A DNA stretch of 64,000 nt from Pseudomonadota bacterium (GCA_018822105.1 JAHJLB010000032.1:1-64000), one strand, 5' to 3'; shown: positions 7,683 to 16,905, counted from the stretch's first letter. The notes: generated by a model not told the origin, from the sequence alone. Program-made: numbers and translations.

Positions 7683-8228
7683 ATGGGAATCACCTACAGA
7701 CCTAATGCCCGAAAAATCCTTGAAGCCGTCGTCTATGTCGCCAGCAAAGCAGAAGAACGTGACTACCACCATATTCTGAAGGTACTGTTTTACGCAGACA
7801 AGCAGCACCTTGAGCAGCTTGGACGACCAGTCACCGGAGACAGCTACAAGAAAATGGATTGTGGGCCCGTAGGCACAAAGGCCTATGACTTTCTGAAGCA
7901 AAGCGAGTTCCTTACAAACGAGGAAAGAACGCTAGCATCGATGTCGCTTGAAAAAATCCAAGAAGTACCGCCAACAGTGGCCGCGAGGAGAGAGCCAGAC
8001 CTTTCTTTCCTCTCAAAATCGGACCTAAGATGTTTAGATGCAGCGATATCTCACTGCGCGAAAAAGTCCTTTGATGAGCTTTGCAAATTGACTCACGAAG
8101 AGAAATCATGGCGTGAAGCGCAGCTCAATGAGTACATGGATTACAATCTAATCATCGACGAAAAAATCACAAACCGTGAGCAGCTTATAAAATTCATTGA
8201 AGAAACATCGCAAACGCTTGTTTTCTGA
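7683..8228 (+). CDS. Panacea-domain (SocA-like) antitoxin
   Basis: A 181-aa protein with the Panacea/DUF4065 signature in its first 70 residues: ILKVLFYADKQHLEQLGRPV followed by TGDSYKKMDCGPVG. Panacea domains are antitoxin modules paired with many unrelated toxins; they neutralise the partner by direct binding. The ATG at 7683 follows GGGGAGGCCCAT. The next gene starts 8 bp after its stop, so antitoxin and toxin are co-transcribed. The C-terminal half (100-181) is helical and likely contacts the toxin. It probably maintains element 1 (addiction) or acts in phage defence. Confidence 0.88.
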   Translation: MGITYRPNARKILEAVVYVASKAEERDYHHILKVLFYADKQHLEQLGRPVTGDSYKKMDCGPVGTKAYDFLKQSEFLTNEERTLASMSLEKIQEVPPTVAARREPDLSFLSKSDLRCLDAAISHCAKKSFDELCKLTHEEKSWREAQLNEYMDYNLIIDEKITNREQLIKFIEETSQTLVF

Positions 8229-8236
8229 GCGAGTCC

Positions 8237-8596
8237 ATGACCTCGGGTGACGTCGCTCTCATACCTGAAAGGTATCTCCCCTCTGTTCCTCATGACAAAT
8301 ACATTCTTTGTATTTGCCCGGTTGCAGGCGTCTATTTCTACATCAACACCGATAAACGATACTCCGCACCGGAGACGACACAAATACCAATCTTAGGAAG
8401 GCTTGAACTTGAGTATCTCAATCACACCTCTTACATCGATACGTCTAGTCCACAATCTTTTGATGAAAAAGCAATAACGAATGCGACAATTAAAGGGCAA
8501 CTCCCCAACTGTATTCGTAAGCGGATTAAAGACTCATTGCCAGAGAATGAATTGCTGACTCCAAATCAAATACACCTCATTCAACATAATCTATAG
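8237..8596 (+). CDS. Putative toxin partner of the Panacea antitoxin
   Basis: A 119-aa protein 8 bp downstream of the Panacea gene. It is beta-rich at the start (SGDVALIP, KYILCICPVAGVYFYINT) and contains LNHTSYIDTSSPQSF. That pattern (beta strands with a Ser/Thr-rich core segment, GDVxxxP start) resembles the small beta-barrel of PemK/MazF-type RNase toxins, but I cannot assign the family firmly. It has no signal peptide or membrane segment. The toxin role is inferred from position, size and the known two-gene layout of Panacea systems. The ATG at 8237 lies downstream of GAGCGAG. Confidence 0.6.
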   Translation: MTSGDVALIPERYLPSVPHDKYILCICPVAGVYFYINTDKRYSAPETTQIPILGRLELEYLNHTSYIDTSSPQSFDEKAITNATIKGQLPNCIRKRIKDSLPENELLTPNQIHLIQHNL

Positions 8597-8768
8597 CACA
8601 AGAAGAGTTTAGTTGCCCACCAGGTGACGCACAGCGACTCAATCCGTAGTATAACTCCCAGGTAGTGAGCTTGGCAAATACTGAACAAGCATACAATATA
8701 TATCTAAAACATGAACGAGCACCTAACGTTCTGGAGTCACACAGTTACATGATTGAAACTGCTGGTCC

Positions 8769-10592
8769 CTACAAATCGCCAGCGGTCAATAGCCACTGCC
8801 CATTCGGCTGAATATCATATCTCTGACCGTATCCCAAACCGATGCGACAAGCTCCAAACGTAAAACAATGCCTACATAATAGGCCCCAAGCCCCATTTGC
8901 ATGAGGGATTCGAGTATCAAAGAATACGGACACAAAGACACGTCCGCAAATACAGCACGGGGTAACATCGCTCATCCAATATTTTCGCTCGCCAAAAGGA
9001 GAAGACGTCGCTAAAATTTGTCGCTCCAATGGATCAATGCCATGAGTATCCGCAAGCACATGGTCGACAAGATCGCAAATAGAATTCCAATTGTGCGTGA
9101 TAAAACAAATGACATTTTGCAAAGAATCTCTGGGTATCCGAACTTTACGAATACCTAAGCCTTCTAACGTAACGCCAATACATTCGTTGCTGCCGACCTC
9201 TTCTGGAAGCACAACAAATTTATAGCTTAGCCCAAAGACATTCAGAAACGACTCTTCATACATGCAGACTTCGTTTAGCGTTTGGGCAAGTCTCCACGTC
9301 CAAATGTCAGAGCTAACGACAGCTGTAAATATTTCTTGCGGCGACAATTTTAAGTCTGAACCATTCCAAAACAATGTCCCGTGCAATACGGATACTGGTT
9401 CTCCAAGAGTGCTTGACTCTGTAATCATGATGCTAGGTATCGCACGGAGATCACCATACAAAACGCACATAACTATACCCATGACAATATTGCCTGGATT
9501 GTAGATAGAAATACTTGCACTTGATTCTGGCGAAGTGTTACTTAAGTTTGTTAAATAGGCACGAATAAACTCAGAACAATTTGGCATCGCTACAGTCGCT
9601 GCCGGAATTCTTCTTAAAACTATACCCCACCTTTCAATATTCTTTGGGCTAGCGATGCATCTAAAAAAAATGTCATTAATTGTTTCAACTGCTGAGACTT
9701 CAATTATCATGTCTTCATCAGAAAAAATCCCTTCTGGGAATTTGTTCCCATAACGTATGCATCGCTCAACCACCCAGCCCGAGTTCAACATCCCTACGAA
9801 CTTCGCCCCCGTTGAAAAACTCGCATCATCATACCTAACGCTTGCATACACTGGCATGTGGCCAAGCAAGAACTCCTCTACAGCCCATTCGCTATCCTCA
9901 TTGTCTTCGTAGCCACCGACTGGTATTATGTTTTGCCTTATTACAATATCTTTTTCATTTTCAGAAAATTTTGCAACTACGACATAGTCACAATGTCTGT
10001 TGATAATCCGGCAGTCATCCCCACAATACGTTAGCATTATTCTAATAAAATCATTCACGCCAGCCTTCATCATTTTTGTTGATGTCTCAAGAACAAACTT
10101 CTCTCTAGAATCTATATCATTGAAACAAATGGCTCTATGGTATGGCGAAATCCTCTCTCCACAGCAATGAAGTCCATCACTGGAGACTGTCACGGCTGAG
10201 ACAGGGCATCCCTCGGCGTCAATTGTCAACGCAATTCCCATAACATCGTAGCCAACTGATCGCTGATATTCAAAAAACGGGACAGCAAGCTCATGCCAGC
10301 GGGTTGAGACAACAATACACCTCAGCCGGTCTTTGCTGAGCCCGTAATTCTGACCAATCAATGCTACATACTTAAATAGTTCATGAATAGCTTGGCGAGC
10401 TGATGAATCTGATTTTTTCAATTCAACTAGGACCAAAACGCCAAATCTATCGCGCGCCAAAATATCAACAAATCCATTTGCACCACTGCGGTTTGGCAAA
10501 TAGTGCTCGACATCAAGACGCTCGAGGCCACGCTCAATAATCTCAAGTTTTTCAGAGAGCTTATCCCTAACAACACTTTCTGGAACTCTCAT
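8769..10592 (-). CDS. PD-(D/E)XK (NucS-like) nuclease with C-terminal zinc finger
   Basis: A 607-aa protein. Residues 40-60 read GFVDILARDRF then LVLVELKKSD, giving D43 ... E57-x-K59, the nuclease core of DUF91/NucS-like PD-(D/E)XK enzymes; EHYLPNRSGANG just before fits too. The long middle (100-530) is unfamiliar. The C-terminus has CCICGRVF and CRHCFTFG about 25 residues apart, a likely zinc ribbon. The ATG at 10592 with GAGG upstream is preferred over a TTG at 10616. The gene follows gajA-gajB on the same strand after 270 bp, but composition is more AT-rich, so it is probably an independent defence gene. A restriction-like DNase acting on foreign DNA is the natural inference. Confidence 0.75.
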   Translation of the reverse strand: MRVPESVVRDKLSEKLEIIERGLERLDVEHYLPNRSGANGFVDILARDRFGVLVLVELKKSDSSARQAIHELFKYVALIGQNYGLSKDRLRCIVVSTRWHELAVPFFEYQRSVGYDVMGIALTIDAEGCPVSAVTVSSDGLHCCGERISPYHRAICFNDIDSREKFVLETSTKMMKAGVNDFIRIMLTYCGDDCRIINRHCDYVVVAKFSENEKDIVIRQNIIPVGGYEDNEDSEWAVEEFLLGHMPVYASVRYDDASFSTGAKFVGMLNSGWVVERCIRYGNKFPEGIFSDEDMIIEVSAVETINDIFFRCIASPKNIERWGIVLRRIPAATVAMPNCSEFIRAYLTNLSNTSPESSASISIYNPGNIVMGIVMCVLYGDLRAIPSIMITESSTLGEPVSVLHGTLFWNGSDLKLSPQEIFTAVVSSDIWTWRLAQTLNEVCMYEESFLNVFGLSYKFVVLPEEVGSNECIGVTLEGLGIRKVRIPRDSLQNVICFITHNWNSICDLVDHVLADTHGIDPLERQILATSSPFGERKYWMSDVTPCCICGRVFVSVFFDTRIPHANGAWGLLCRHCFTFGACRIGLGYGQRYDIQPNGQWLLTAGDL

Positions 10593-10657
10593 TGATACCT
10601 CGCGGACCCAGCTCAACTCATTGAGTCGTGTGCTCTCCCTTTCAGCATTGCCGTTCT

Positions 10658-10858
10658 CTAGCTAAACAATGTCCCCTTCGCCTGGGCAGGTCTATCCGTC
10701 TGATTCGCTACAACCGTCAGTTTCGTCACATATTTGCCATTCCCATGCCCTGAATGTGACACGCATTGCCTTGCATTATCCGGCATGTAGCAGTTCACAA
10801 TATATCCAGCTTGGGGACGGCGACCTCCAAGAATATGATCAACGTCAACGGCAGGACC
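10658..10858 (-). pseudogene. Open shred with HNH-like motif, no start
   Basis: In the 270-bp gap between gajB and the nuclease gene, one minus-strand frame is open from a TGA to a TAG at 10658-10660 for about 65 codons without a start. It contains VDVDHILGGRRPQAGY and CYMPDNARQCVSHSG. VDVDHI-GG looks like the core of an HNH nuclease or polymorphic-toxin tip. It may be the tail of a deleted gene; it may also be chance. Confidence 0.3.
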
Positions 10859-10886
10859 GGACGATCAACCGGGCCCCAATAGAACC

Positions 10887-12626
10887 TCATAGGGTTAGTG
10901 AATGAACGTTTTCAGGTCCGAAAAGCGCCTCAAGTGTTTTCAGTGCATTGCTGGACAAGCGCTGTGTCAAAAGCACTGCTAGCCGTTTCTTCGGTCGTGA
11001 GAGAACGACATAAAAGAGGTTACGCGACCGGTAAAAACCCTTCTCATTTTTTGGGGTGATTTCTCTCGTGTGCATGGCATCTAGCATTCTCGGCCAATTA
11101 TAATGATTCCATCCGCCCGCAAGAACTACTAGTACATTCTCAAATTCCGCCCCTTTCACGCTATGCTGTGTGGCAAAAGGGGTTGATCCTTCGATAAATT
11201 CCGTTAGCTTAACGATCTCTGGATAAGGGATAGCCCTGAGGCCACGGTGCCTCTTAAGGCTTGATGATTCTTCTTCCCCCGTGCTGTCCCGATCGAAAGC
11301 TAGAAGCTCATCTTCACGCCGGGAGACGCGGGCAGGCAACCTTGGGCGTCGAGTTGTCTTCAGGTGATCAAGGACGTTTCCGACAGTCCCACTTAAACGA
11401 AGCCGCCCCAATGCAAACATATCAGTCCTCCATGCCTCCTTCTCCGCATGGCTTCTGATAGGCTGAAATTTTCCTAAGATGTGAAACATCTCTCCGTAAC
11501 GGCCACTTTCATAAGCCCGGTACATGGGTTCGAGAGTGTCCACTAAAAAGGCAATTGTACTATCTTCCTTCTTGGCAAACGCTTCTTTCCGTTTCTTAAA
11601 GACTTCGACTATGCCGGGGTAGCCCTGCTCCTCCGCCAAGGCCACATGGGTCAGCATCAAGATCTTAGTAGTTGTCGGCGAGAAGTCCCAACCGTCTGCC
11701 GTTAATCGTGCTCTAAGCGCAGCAAGGTGCTCCTGGGCGACAGGTGCGAAAAGATCCTCTTTCGAGTGCGTGTCATCCGTGCGATCGCCGACGTACGCAT
11801 TAGTATGAAACACTCGCGCCTCACCAATTGCTTCCGGATCTTTTACAACCTGGAACAATTCTGGCCTGAGCCTATTAAGTACGTTGACCACTGCCGGCAC
11901 GGAGCGAAAGTTTGCTCCCTTATTTATGCCTTTGACGTTCGCGTACTCTGCAAATCCGAAATCATCCCGATAGATGGTTTGCCAATGATCACCGAACAGA
12001 CCGACAAGCGGCCCCTCTCCACCTTCAAAGAAGTGTTTGGCCACTGCTCCTGCGAAATCCTTGTCTGTATCTTGATACTCATCAATGAGCAAAACGGGGT
12101 ACGAACTTGTGAACTGCTGCCTAAACTTTCTTAGATCCATCAACTTTGCCATGAGCTGTGGAACATCGTCATGGCTTATTGTAACTTTGTCTTCATCTAT
12201 TCCGAAAAATCCAAGGTTATACTCGACAGCGCGGGAACCTAACCCACCGACCTCTTCCACCTTCTCCGTGTTACGTTGTATTTTCGGTATCAATGCACGA
12301 AGTTGGCTTTGAAAACGGGACATAAATCCCCAGCAAAAAGAATGTATCGTTTCTACAACGATAGCAGGATGGCCGTCGATTTCCTTTATTATTTCATCCC
12401 GCGCGACTTGTGTGTATGTAATGCATGCTACTTTCTGCCCATTCTTAATATATATATTGCCATGATCAGTTATAAGTCGTTTCAAAGCCTTTACCAGTGA
12501 ATATGTCTTCCCAGCACCGGCACCGGCCTCTAACCGAAAATTTTGTCTGGCGTCGATACACGCATTTACATGCAGCTGCGCAGTATTAGCAGCAACCTCG
12601 GCGGGGTTTAAGAGCGTACTAGGCAT
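10887..12626 (-). CDS. gajB: GajB, UvrD-like helicase of Gabija
   Basis: A 579-aa UvrD/Rep-family helicase. Walker A is AGAGAGKTYSLV (about 34-45), Walker B is LLIDEYQDTD (about 195), and later helicase motifs include FATQHSVKGAEFENVLV near 505 and RNLFYVVLSRPKKRLAVL near 545. In Gabija, GajB senses DNA ends or ssDNA made during phage replication and stimulates the GajA nuclease. It overlaps gajA by 8 nt and is transcribed with it. Length is in line with other GajB proteins (about 500 aa). The identification rests on the UvrD-like domain next to an OLD nuclease, the defining pair. Confidence 0.9.
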   Translation of the reverse strand: MPSTLLNPAEVAANTAQLHVNACIDARQNFRLEAGAGAGKTYSLVKALKRLITDHGNIYIKNGQKVACITYTQVARDEIIKEIDGHPAIVVETIHSFCWGFMSRFQSQLRALIPKIQRNTEKVEEVGGLGSRAVEYNLGFFGIDEDKVTISHDDVPQLMAKLMDLRKFRQQFTSSYPVLLIDEYQDTDKDFAGAVAKHFFEGGEGPLVGLFGDHWQTIYRDDFGFAEYANVKGINKGANFRSVPAVVNVLNRLRPELFQVVKDPEAIGEARVFHTNAYVGDRTDDTHSKEDLFAPVAQEHLAALRARLTADGWDFSPTTTKILMLTHVALAEEQGYPGIVEVFKKRKEAFAKKEDSTIAFLVDTLEPMYRAYESGRYGEMFHILGKFQPIRSHAEKEAWRTDMFALGRLRLSGTVGNVLDHLKTTRRPRLPARVSRREDELLAFDRDSTGEEESSSLKRHRGLRAIPYPEIVKLTEFIEGSTPFATQHSVKGAEFENVLVVLAGGWNHYNWPRMLDAMHTREITPKNEKGFYRSRNLFYVVLSRPKKRLAVLLTQRLSSNALKTLEALFGPENVHSLTL

Positions 12627-14658
12627 TTGTTCCAGCGCCCCCAGTTTCTTTTGGAAGCGGTGTTGGTGAACATGGTGGCGCTGAAAGCCAGACGAGCCCT
12701 TCTTTAATATATAATGGCACCTTCCAGGCTGGCACTTTTATTCCATAATGGAGAGCGGTCTCTGTTTTCGGCATGTCCTGCGCTTGCAGCCAAGACTCAT
12801 CCCCCCAATGCGTCCCTGCAATTGGTTTGAAAAGTTCAGGATTAGCTAGAATCATCGCATCCTCATAACTTCTAGCGCAATAGCTCGAGTTCTCTTCAGG
12901 GATTTGGTAGGCGATTCTTCGATACCCCACAACCTTGTCTGAGGGAGTCTTCGCTGCGAGTTTTTCGAGAGTGATCTGCTCCCCCTCGGGCACATCAAAC
13001 CATTTTTTGATTGCTGGATTACAGGTCCGGACACCTTGTGAATATGGACACTTTACCCATCTCCTAGATTCTTCGCTAAATACGACGGCATCAAGATCGG
13101 TAATGACAAGGGTCTTCAACTCGAGGAAATCTAGAAGTTTGTAGAAAGTGTTCGCGTTTGCCCCCCCTACCTCGACCACTGTAAGGTATTGCTCTGTCAA
13201 CTTGGAACCAGCAGGTAGAGTTTCATCCATAATCTGGCAAATACGTGGCATCAAAATCCGCTCCGTCGTTCCTTCAATCAGGATTACTTTGTCTGCAAAG
13301 TAGAGATCACATTTTGTTAAGGTCATGTACTGATGGAGGAAATCAACATCCTCAGGGGGGATTGAGCTCATCCCACGCCTAAAATCCTTTACCTGAGTAT
13401 GTCGCGCCATTTTATCGTGAGACGGATTGGTCAAGAAGTACCGAATTGATTCAAAACTCGCTGCGTTTGCCAGGTGAGACGAATGGGTCGACACAACAAA
13501 CTGAACCTGCCAGACTGGTCCCTCGGAATAATCCTTCGAGAAGGTCGCGACAGCGTCTGCCAACTGATTGATGAATACCTCCTGCATTTGTGGATGCAGA
13601 TGCGCCTCGGGCTCCTCAATAAAAATCAAATGCACTCCCGGGAGCGTGGGGCACGCCCGGTAGGCTTTATGAAATGTCATAAGCTGTAGGAGAATATAGA
13701 TTAGGTTCCTCGCACCTAGCCCGTTATAGCCTTCCGGTAAATGAACGCCATGGGAGCCGGTGTAAAAGACCTTTGTATGCTCCGACAGCAAACCCTCTAC
13801 ATTAAGAGCTGTCTCAGTCCTCAGTTCCGGATCGCTCAGGCCTGGGTAACCAAACTTACTAAATGTCGGAAGCAGCTCTTTGAGCTTCTCGTTGAACCCT
13901 GCCTGAATCTCCTTTTCCACCATTCCCACTGCAGCTTTGAGATCCGCCGCGATATTCTGGTCGCCCAGTGCCGCCGTTGACGTTGACGCTGTTTGGAAAA
14001 GAATTTCAAGCAGTTTCCCGAGAACGTAAGGGTCACCCTTCTTTGATTGGTCCAAGGCGCGCTGCGCTCCTACAAAGCCGTATTGAAACAGAGCTGAGAC
14101 ATGCTTCTGTTCCAGCTCACGTTCGTTTGATGGGTCTGTTGGGTCAACCGCAATAGAGTGCAGCGAATAGGCCTTCGGAAGTGAATCCCTGAGACCCCGG
14201 AATATCTGAGCATCACCTCCCCCCCCAGATGTTGAGGGAAGGAATAAATCGTCAAGCGTGGCGATACTCGCGCGATAGTCAAACCTGATCATAACCTCGG
14301 TGCACTCAGGATCAAGGTCGATAATGAAAGCCGAAAGCGGTCCAAGGTCAAGTGCGGCAGGATCATAGTCAAGCGTCAGGGTGACAGATATTACCGGGAG
14401 CGCCTCGATCACCTCTTCAGGGGACACGTCGTCGTCTTTGAGCCTTTTGGCGTTGAGAAATTTGGGCCGCGCACTGGCTGAAAAGTCCTCAAGCTTAAAC
14501 TGTCCGATCTTGGTGCCTATCAGCCGGTCGAACACCTCTGTGAGAGACGTCTTTCCGCTGTTATTGCGCCCAACGATGACAGTTGAGAGCGACTCGAAAG
14601 ATATCTCTACGTTTTCGAGAAGGCGGAAGTTTATAATCTTGGCTTTAGATATTCTCAT
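12619..14658 (-). CDS. gajA: GajA, OLD-family ATPase/TOPRIM nuclease of Gabija
   Basis: A 679-aa OLD-family endonuclease. The ABC-type ATPase part shows Walker A GRNNSGKTSL at about 30-39, Walker B/signature FIEEPEAHLHPQMQ and the H-loop VVSTHSSHLAN. The TOPRIM nuclease part follows with VILIEGTTERILMP (catalytic Glu) and LVITDLDAV (DxD). GajA nicks or cuts DNA when nucleotide levels fall during infection. ATG 14658 is preferred over 14685 because GGGAG lies about 9 nt upstream and MRISKAKIINFR is a standard OLD start. Together with gajB it forms a complete two-gene Gabija system. The promoter must lie in 14659-14850. Confidence 0.93.
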   Translation of the reverse strand: MRISKAKIINFRLLENVEISFESLSTVIVGRNNSGKTSLTEVFDRLIGTKIGQFKLEDFSASARPKFLNAKRLKDDDVSPEEVIEALPVISVTLTLDYDPAALDLGPLSAFIIDLDPECTEVMIRFDYRASIATLDDLFLPSTSGGGGDAQIFRGLRDSLPKAYSLHSIAVDPTDPSNERELEQKHVSALFQYGFVGAQRALDQSKKGDPYVLGKLLEILFQTASTSTAALGDQNIAADLKAAVGMVEKEIQAGFNEKLKELLPTFSKFGYPGLSDPELRTETALNVEGLLSEHTKVFYTGSHGVHLPEGYNGLGARNLIYILLQLMTFHKAYRACPTLPGVHLIFIEEPEAHLHPQMQEVFINQLADAVATFSKDYSEGPVWQVQFVVSTHSSHLANAASFESIRYFLTNPSHDKMARHTQVKDFRRGMSSIPPEDVDFLHQYMTLTKCDLYFADKVILIEGTTERILMPRICQIMDETLPAGSKLTEQYLTVVEVGGANANTFYKLLDFLELKTLVITDLDAVVFSEESRRWVKCPYSQGVRTCNPAIKKWFDVPEGEQITLEKLAAKTPSDKVVGYRRIAYQIPEENSSYCARSYEDAMILANPELFKPIAGTHWGDESWLQAQDMPKTETALHYGIKVPAWKVPLYIKEGLVWLSAPPCSPTPLPKETGGAGTNA

Positions 14659-14856
14659 TCGCTCTTTCTCCCAGCGTTGAACCATTCACAACTTGAACTT
14701 TGCAGCAAATCCGAGTCCTATCTAGCGCGAGCACAGACAAATTGCTAGCCGTTAGCGAAAGATCTTTCAAAAGTATTAGCGCTCTTGACCTTACAAGCAA
14801 ACAAGCGCCACATTTGCTCCGAGATACCAGCCGCAACTGTGCCGCCATCTTAGATT

Positions 14857-14972
14857 CCGGCACAAATCCGGCACAATCTTACAAGGCGAAGGGAAATGGG
14901 TTACAGATTCTACCTGTAACCATTGGATTTTTTTGTCGAGACGAGATGAGTTGAACCTCCGGCCCCCTGCCC
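14857..14972. other. Decayed element-end module A (repeat pair, hairpin, tRNA-like 3' fragment)
   Basis: CCGGCACAA occurs at 14857-14865 and 14868-14876 (11-bp spacing). A hairpin (14895-14924, GGTTACAG/CTGTAACC) with a run of T follows, then a fragment (14934-14972) resembling the tRNA-like 3' end at 15088 (GAGACGA...TTGAAC...GGC). The order matches the intact element ends. I read it as a fossil right end of an older element upstream of gajA. Confidence 0.5.
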
Positions 14973-15020
14973 CCCCATTCCGTATATCTGGCGCACTCAA
15001 GGGGAACCACAAACGCAGCC

Positions 15021-15160
15021 GGTAGCAATAGGGTAGCAAAAAGAAAAACGGGCTCCAGCGCTCTTGCTGTAACCCGTTGTTTTCTTTGGTGGAGACGAGG
15101 GGGATTGAACCCCTGGCCTATGCGTTGCGAACACGCGCACCATGATCACGAGGTCTCCAA
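15021..15160 (-). other. Element-end module B with tRNA-Ala(CGC)-like 3' half
   Basis: GGTAGCAA occurs at 15021-15028 and 15032-15039 (11-bp spacing), followed by a hairpin (15047-15078, AACGGG/CCCGTT; T-rich on the minus strand). Then 15088-15137 reads, on the minus strand, as a tRNA 3' half with anticodon loop TTCGCAA (CGC, Ala), T arm AGGGGTTCAATCCCCCT, CGTCTCC and ACCA. The 5' half (GGAGACC start) lacks a proper D arm and the anticodon stem is broken, so I do not call a functional tRNA. It looks like an attachment-site remnant of an element that targeted a different tRNA. Confidence 0.55.
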
Positions 15161-15192
15161 GGTTCGCACTCTTATGATGGATTTGACGCTCT

Positions 15193-15213
15193 GGTGGGAA
15201 TAATGGTGGGAAT
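15193..15213. repeat. Direct repeat pair GGTGGGAAT (12-bp spacing), right end of element 1
   Basis: GGTGGGAAT occurs at 15193-15201 and 15205-15213. It matches the pair at 579-597 beside the integrase gene, so both ends of element 1 carry the same motif. Probable arm-type sites. Confidence 0.65.
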
Positions 15214-15230
15214 GATTTTGCCCATAGAAA

Positions 15231-15260
15231 AAGGGCTTACGATTTACACCGTAAGCCCTT
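15231..15260 (-). terminator. Hairpin terminator at right end of element 1
   Basis: A perfect 11-bp stem, AAGGGCTTACG/CGTAAGCCCTT, read on the minus strand is followed by a T-run. It sits immediately downstream of the tRNA-fMet 3' fragment at 15269 and would terminate tRNA-fMet transcription if element 1 were the tRNA-proximal element. Confidence 0.75.
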
Positions 15261-15268
15261 GATCTTCT

Positions 15269-15318
<50 letters not shown>

Positions 15319-15454
15319 ATACCTTACTTTGCTACCCTTTTTCTACCCAGCTTAACTGAGCATAAAATCCTTTTATTACGCTTGACTAATTGCACACACA
15401 TCGGGTAGCCAACCCGTACTGTGTTTAACGATTTTTAGCCATTTTTAAGCGTTA

Positions 15455-15474
15455 GGGTAGCAATAGGGTAGCAA
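15455..15474. repeat. Direct repeat pair GGGTAGCAA (11-bp spacing), left end of element 2
   Basis: GGGTAGCAA occurs at 15455-15463 and 15466-15474, upstream of the element 2 integrase. The same pair recurs at 40654-40673 beside the intact tRNA. Probable arm-type sites. Confidence 0.65.
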
Positions 15475-15538
15475 GGATTTGCCCCAAAAATGGCGCTCAC
15501 CAAGGATTTCTGAAAAACGACGCATCAAGGAGCGGCTT

Positions 15539-16723
15539 GTGGCAGCAAATACCGGCCAGCGCAAACGTGTTGACTCCAAGAGATGGCCCGGAGTTTATGA
15601 CTACGAAAGCGCGGACCAAAAATTCCAGGGCAAGCCGGACACCTGCCTCTACATCACTTTCAAGGTTGATGGGAAAAAGCTTTGGGAGAAGGTCGGCTGG
15701 AAGTCCGAGGGCTACACCCCGCAGGTTGCGGCGGAGCTGCGCGCCAATCGCATGAAACAGATTCGCCACGGCGAAGAGGTTAAAACATCCAAGGAAATTC
15801 AGTGCGAAAACCGGGCGAAGAACCGGGCTGTCGCTGAAATCGCCGAGGCGTACTTTCATTCGAAAGGGGACAGTCTCAAGGGTCTGACCACGGACCGCAA
15901 CCGTTGGGAGAAACACCTCCTGCCCCTGGTGGGCGAGCTCCCGGCAGGCAGGCTGTCAGAGCTTGATATCACCAGGGTCAAGCGCGCCATGCAAGGCCAC
16001 GCTGCTGCCACGGTCTGGAACGCCCTGGAACTCCTGCGCCGTATCGTAAATTTTGGTGCCCGCACGGGTTACTGCCCTCCCCTCGCATTCGTCATCAAGA
16101 TGCCCCGCAAGGACAACGAGGTGGTGGAGTACCTGGCCCGTGAGGAGGCCGCACGTCTCCTCCAGGTGCTTGAGCAGTGGCCCACGCAAGAGGTGCCGCG
16201 CATGCTCAAGCTGGCCATGTTTACCGGAATGCGCCGGGGAGAGATATTCAAGCTCCAGGACCGCGACCTGGACTTCCACGCCGGGTTCATCACCCTCCGC
16301 TCCCCCAAGGGCGGCAAGACCGTCTCCGTGCCCATGAATCCTGTCGCCTGTGACATATTGAAGGCCCAGACAGCATGGCGCGACGAGCGCTTTCCCGGCA
16401 GTCCCTATGTCTTCCCCGGCAAGGGCGGGGGGCTGCGCACGGACTCCAACGCCGTGGACCGCATCAAGCTGGCGGCAGACCTGCCCAAGGAATTCCGCAT
16501 CTTCCACGGCCTGCGCCACCACTACGCCGTCACCCTGGCCAACTCCGGCAAGGTGACGCTGGACATGATAGGCGAGCTGCTGACCCACAAGAGCGCGGCC
16601 ATGACCAAGCGCTACGGGCAGTTCCTGCCGGACACGATCAAGGAAGCAGGAAATCTCGCGGCGGAGCTCATTCAGGCAGCGGCCCAGCCGGTTGCCAAGC
16701 ACAAGCTGGAGCGCATCAGATAG
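15539..16723 (+). CDS. int: Tyrosine recombinase / integrase of element 2
   Basis: A 394-aa integrase. Catalytic residues are seen in TGMRRGEIF (about 229-237), HGLRHHYAV (about 322-330), LTHKS and KRYGQF (about 356). I choose GTG 15539 because AAGGAG lies 6 nt upstream; the frame is open further back to a TTG at 15479 but without a ribosome-binding site. N-terminal features (RWPGVYDYES, CLYITFKVDGKK, KSEGYTP) match the element 1 integrase, so they are paralogues that share the tRNA-fMet target yet have different arm repeats. The gene points away from its att site and lies at the tRNA-distal end of its element. Confidence 0.92.
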   Translation: MAANTGQRKRVDSKRWPGVYDYESADQKFQGKPDTCLYITFKVDGKKLWEKVGWKSEGYTPQVAAELRANRMKQIRHGEEVKTSKEIQCENRAKNRAVAEIAEAYFHSKGDSLKGLTTDRNRWEKHLLPLVGELPAGRLSELDITRVKRAMQGHAAATVWNALELLRRIVNFGARTGYCPPLAFVIKMPRKDNEVVEYLAREEAARLLQVLEQWPTQEVPRMLKLAMFTGMRRGEIFKLQDRDLDFHAGFITLRSPKGGKTVSVPMNPVACDILKAQTAWRDERFPGSPYVFPGKGGGLRTDSNAVDRIKLAADLPKEFRIFHGLRHHYAVTLANSGKVTLDMIGELLTHKSAAMTKRYGQFLPDTIKEAGNLAAELIQAAAQPVAKHKLERIR

Positions 16724-16905
16724 GTTTAAATCCGAACCCATTAGCATGTTTGACATAACATGGGGCTCGTTCTACAGACTCACCATGACAGGCTTTCCGC
16801 GTGCCGCATCGCCACAGAGGTACGCCCCCGGCCAGCCATGCGCCCGTGAGGCGTGCAACCTGTCACACGACAATCAACAAACTCGATAAGGACTTGCGCC
16901 CCCCA

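Noticed and set aside
15088-15160. Functional tRNA-Ala or tmRNA end
   Set aside because: The T arm and anticodon loop are good, but the anticodon stem is mispaired and no D arm can be drawn; no tmRNA tag region lies nearby. Treated as an att remnant.
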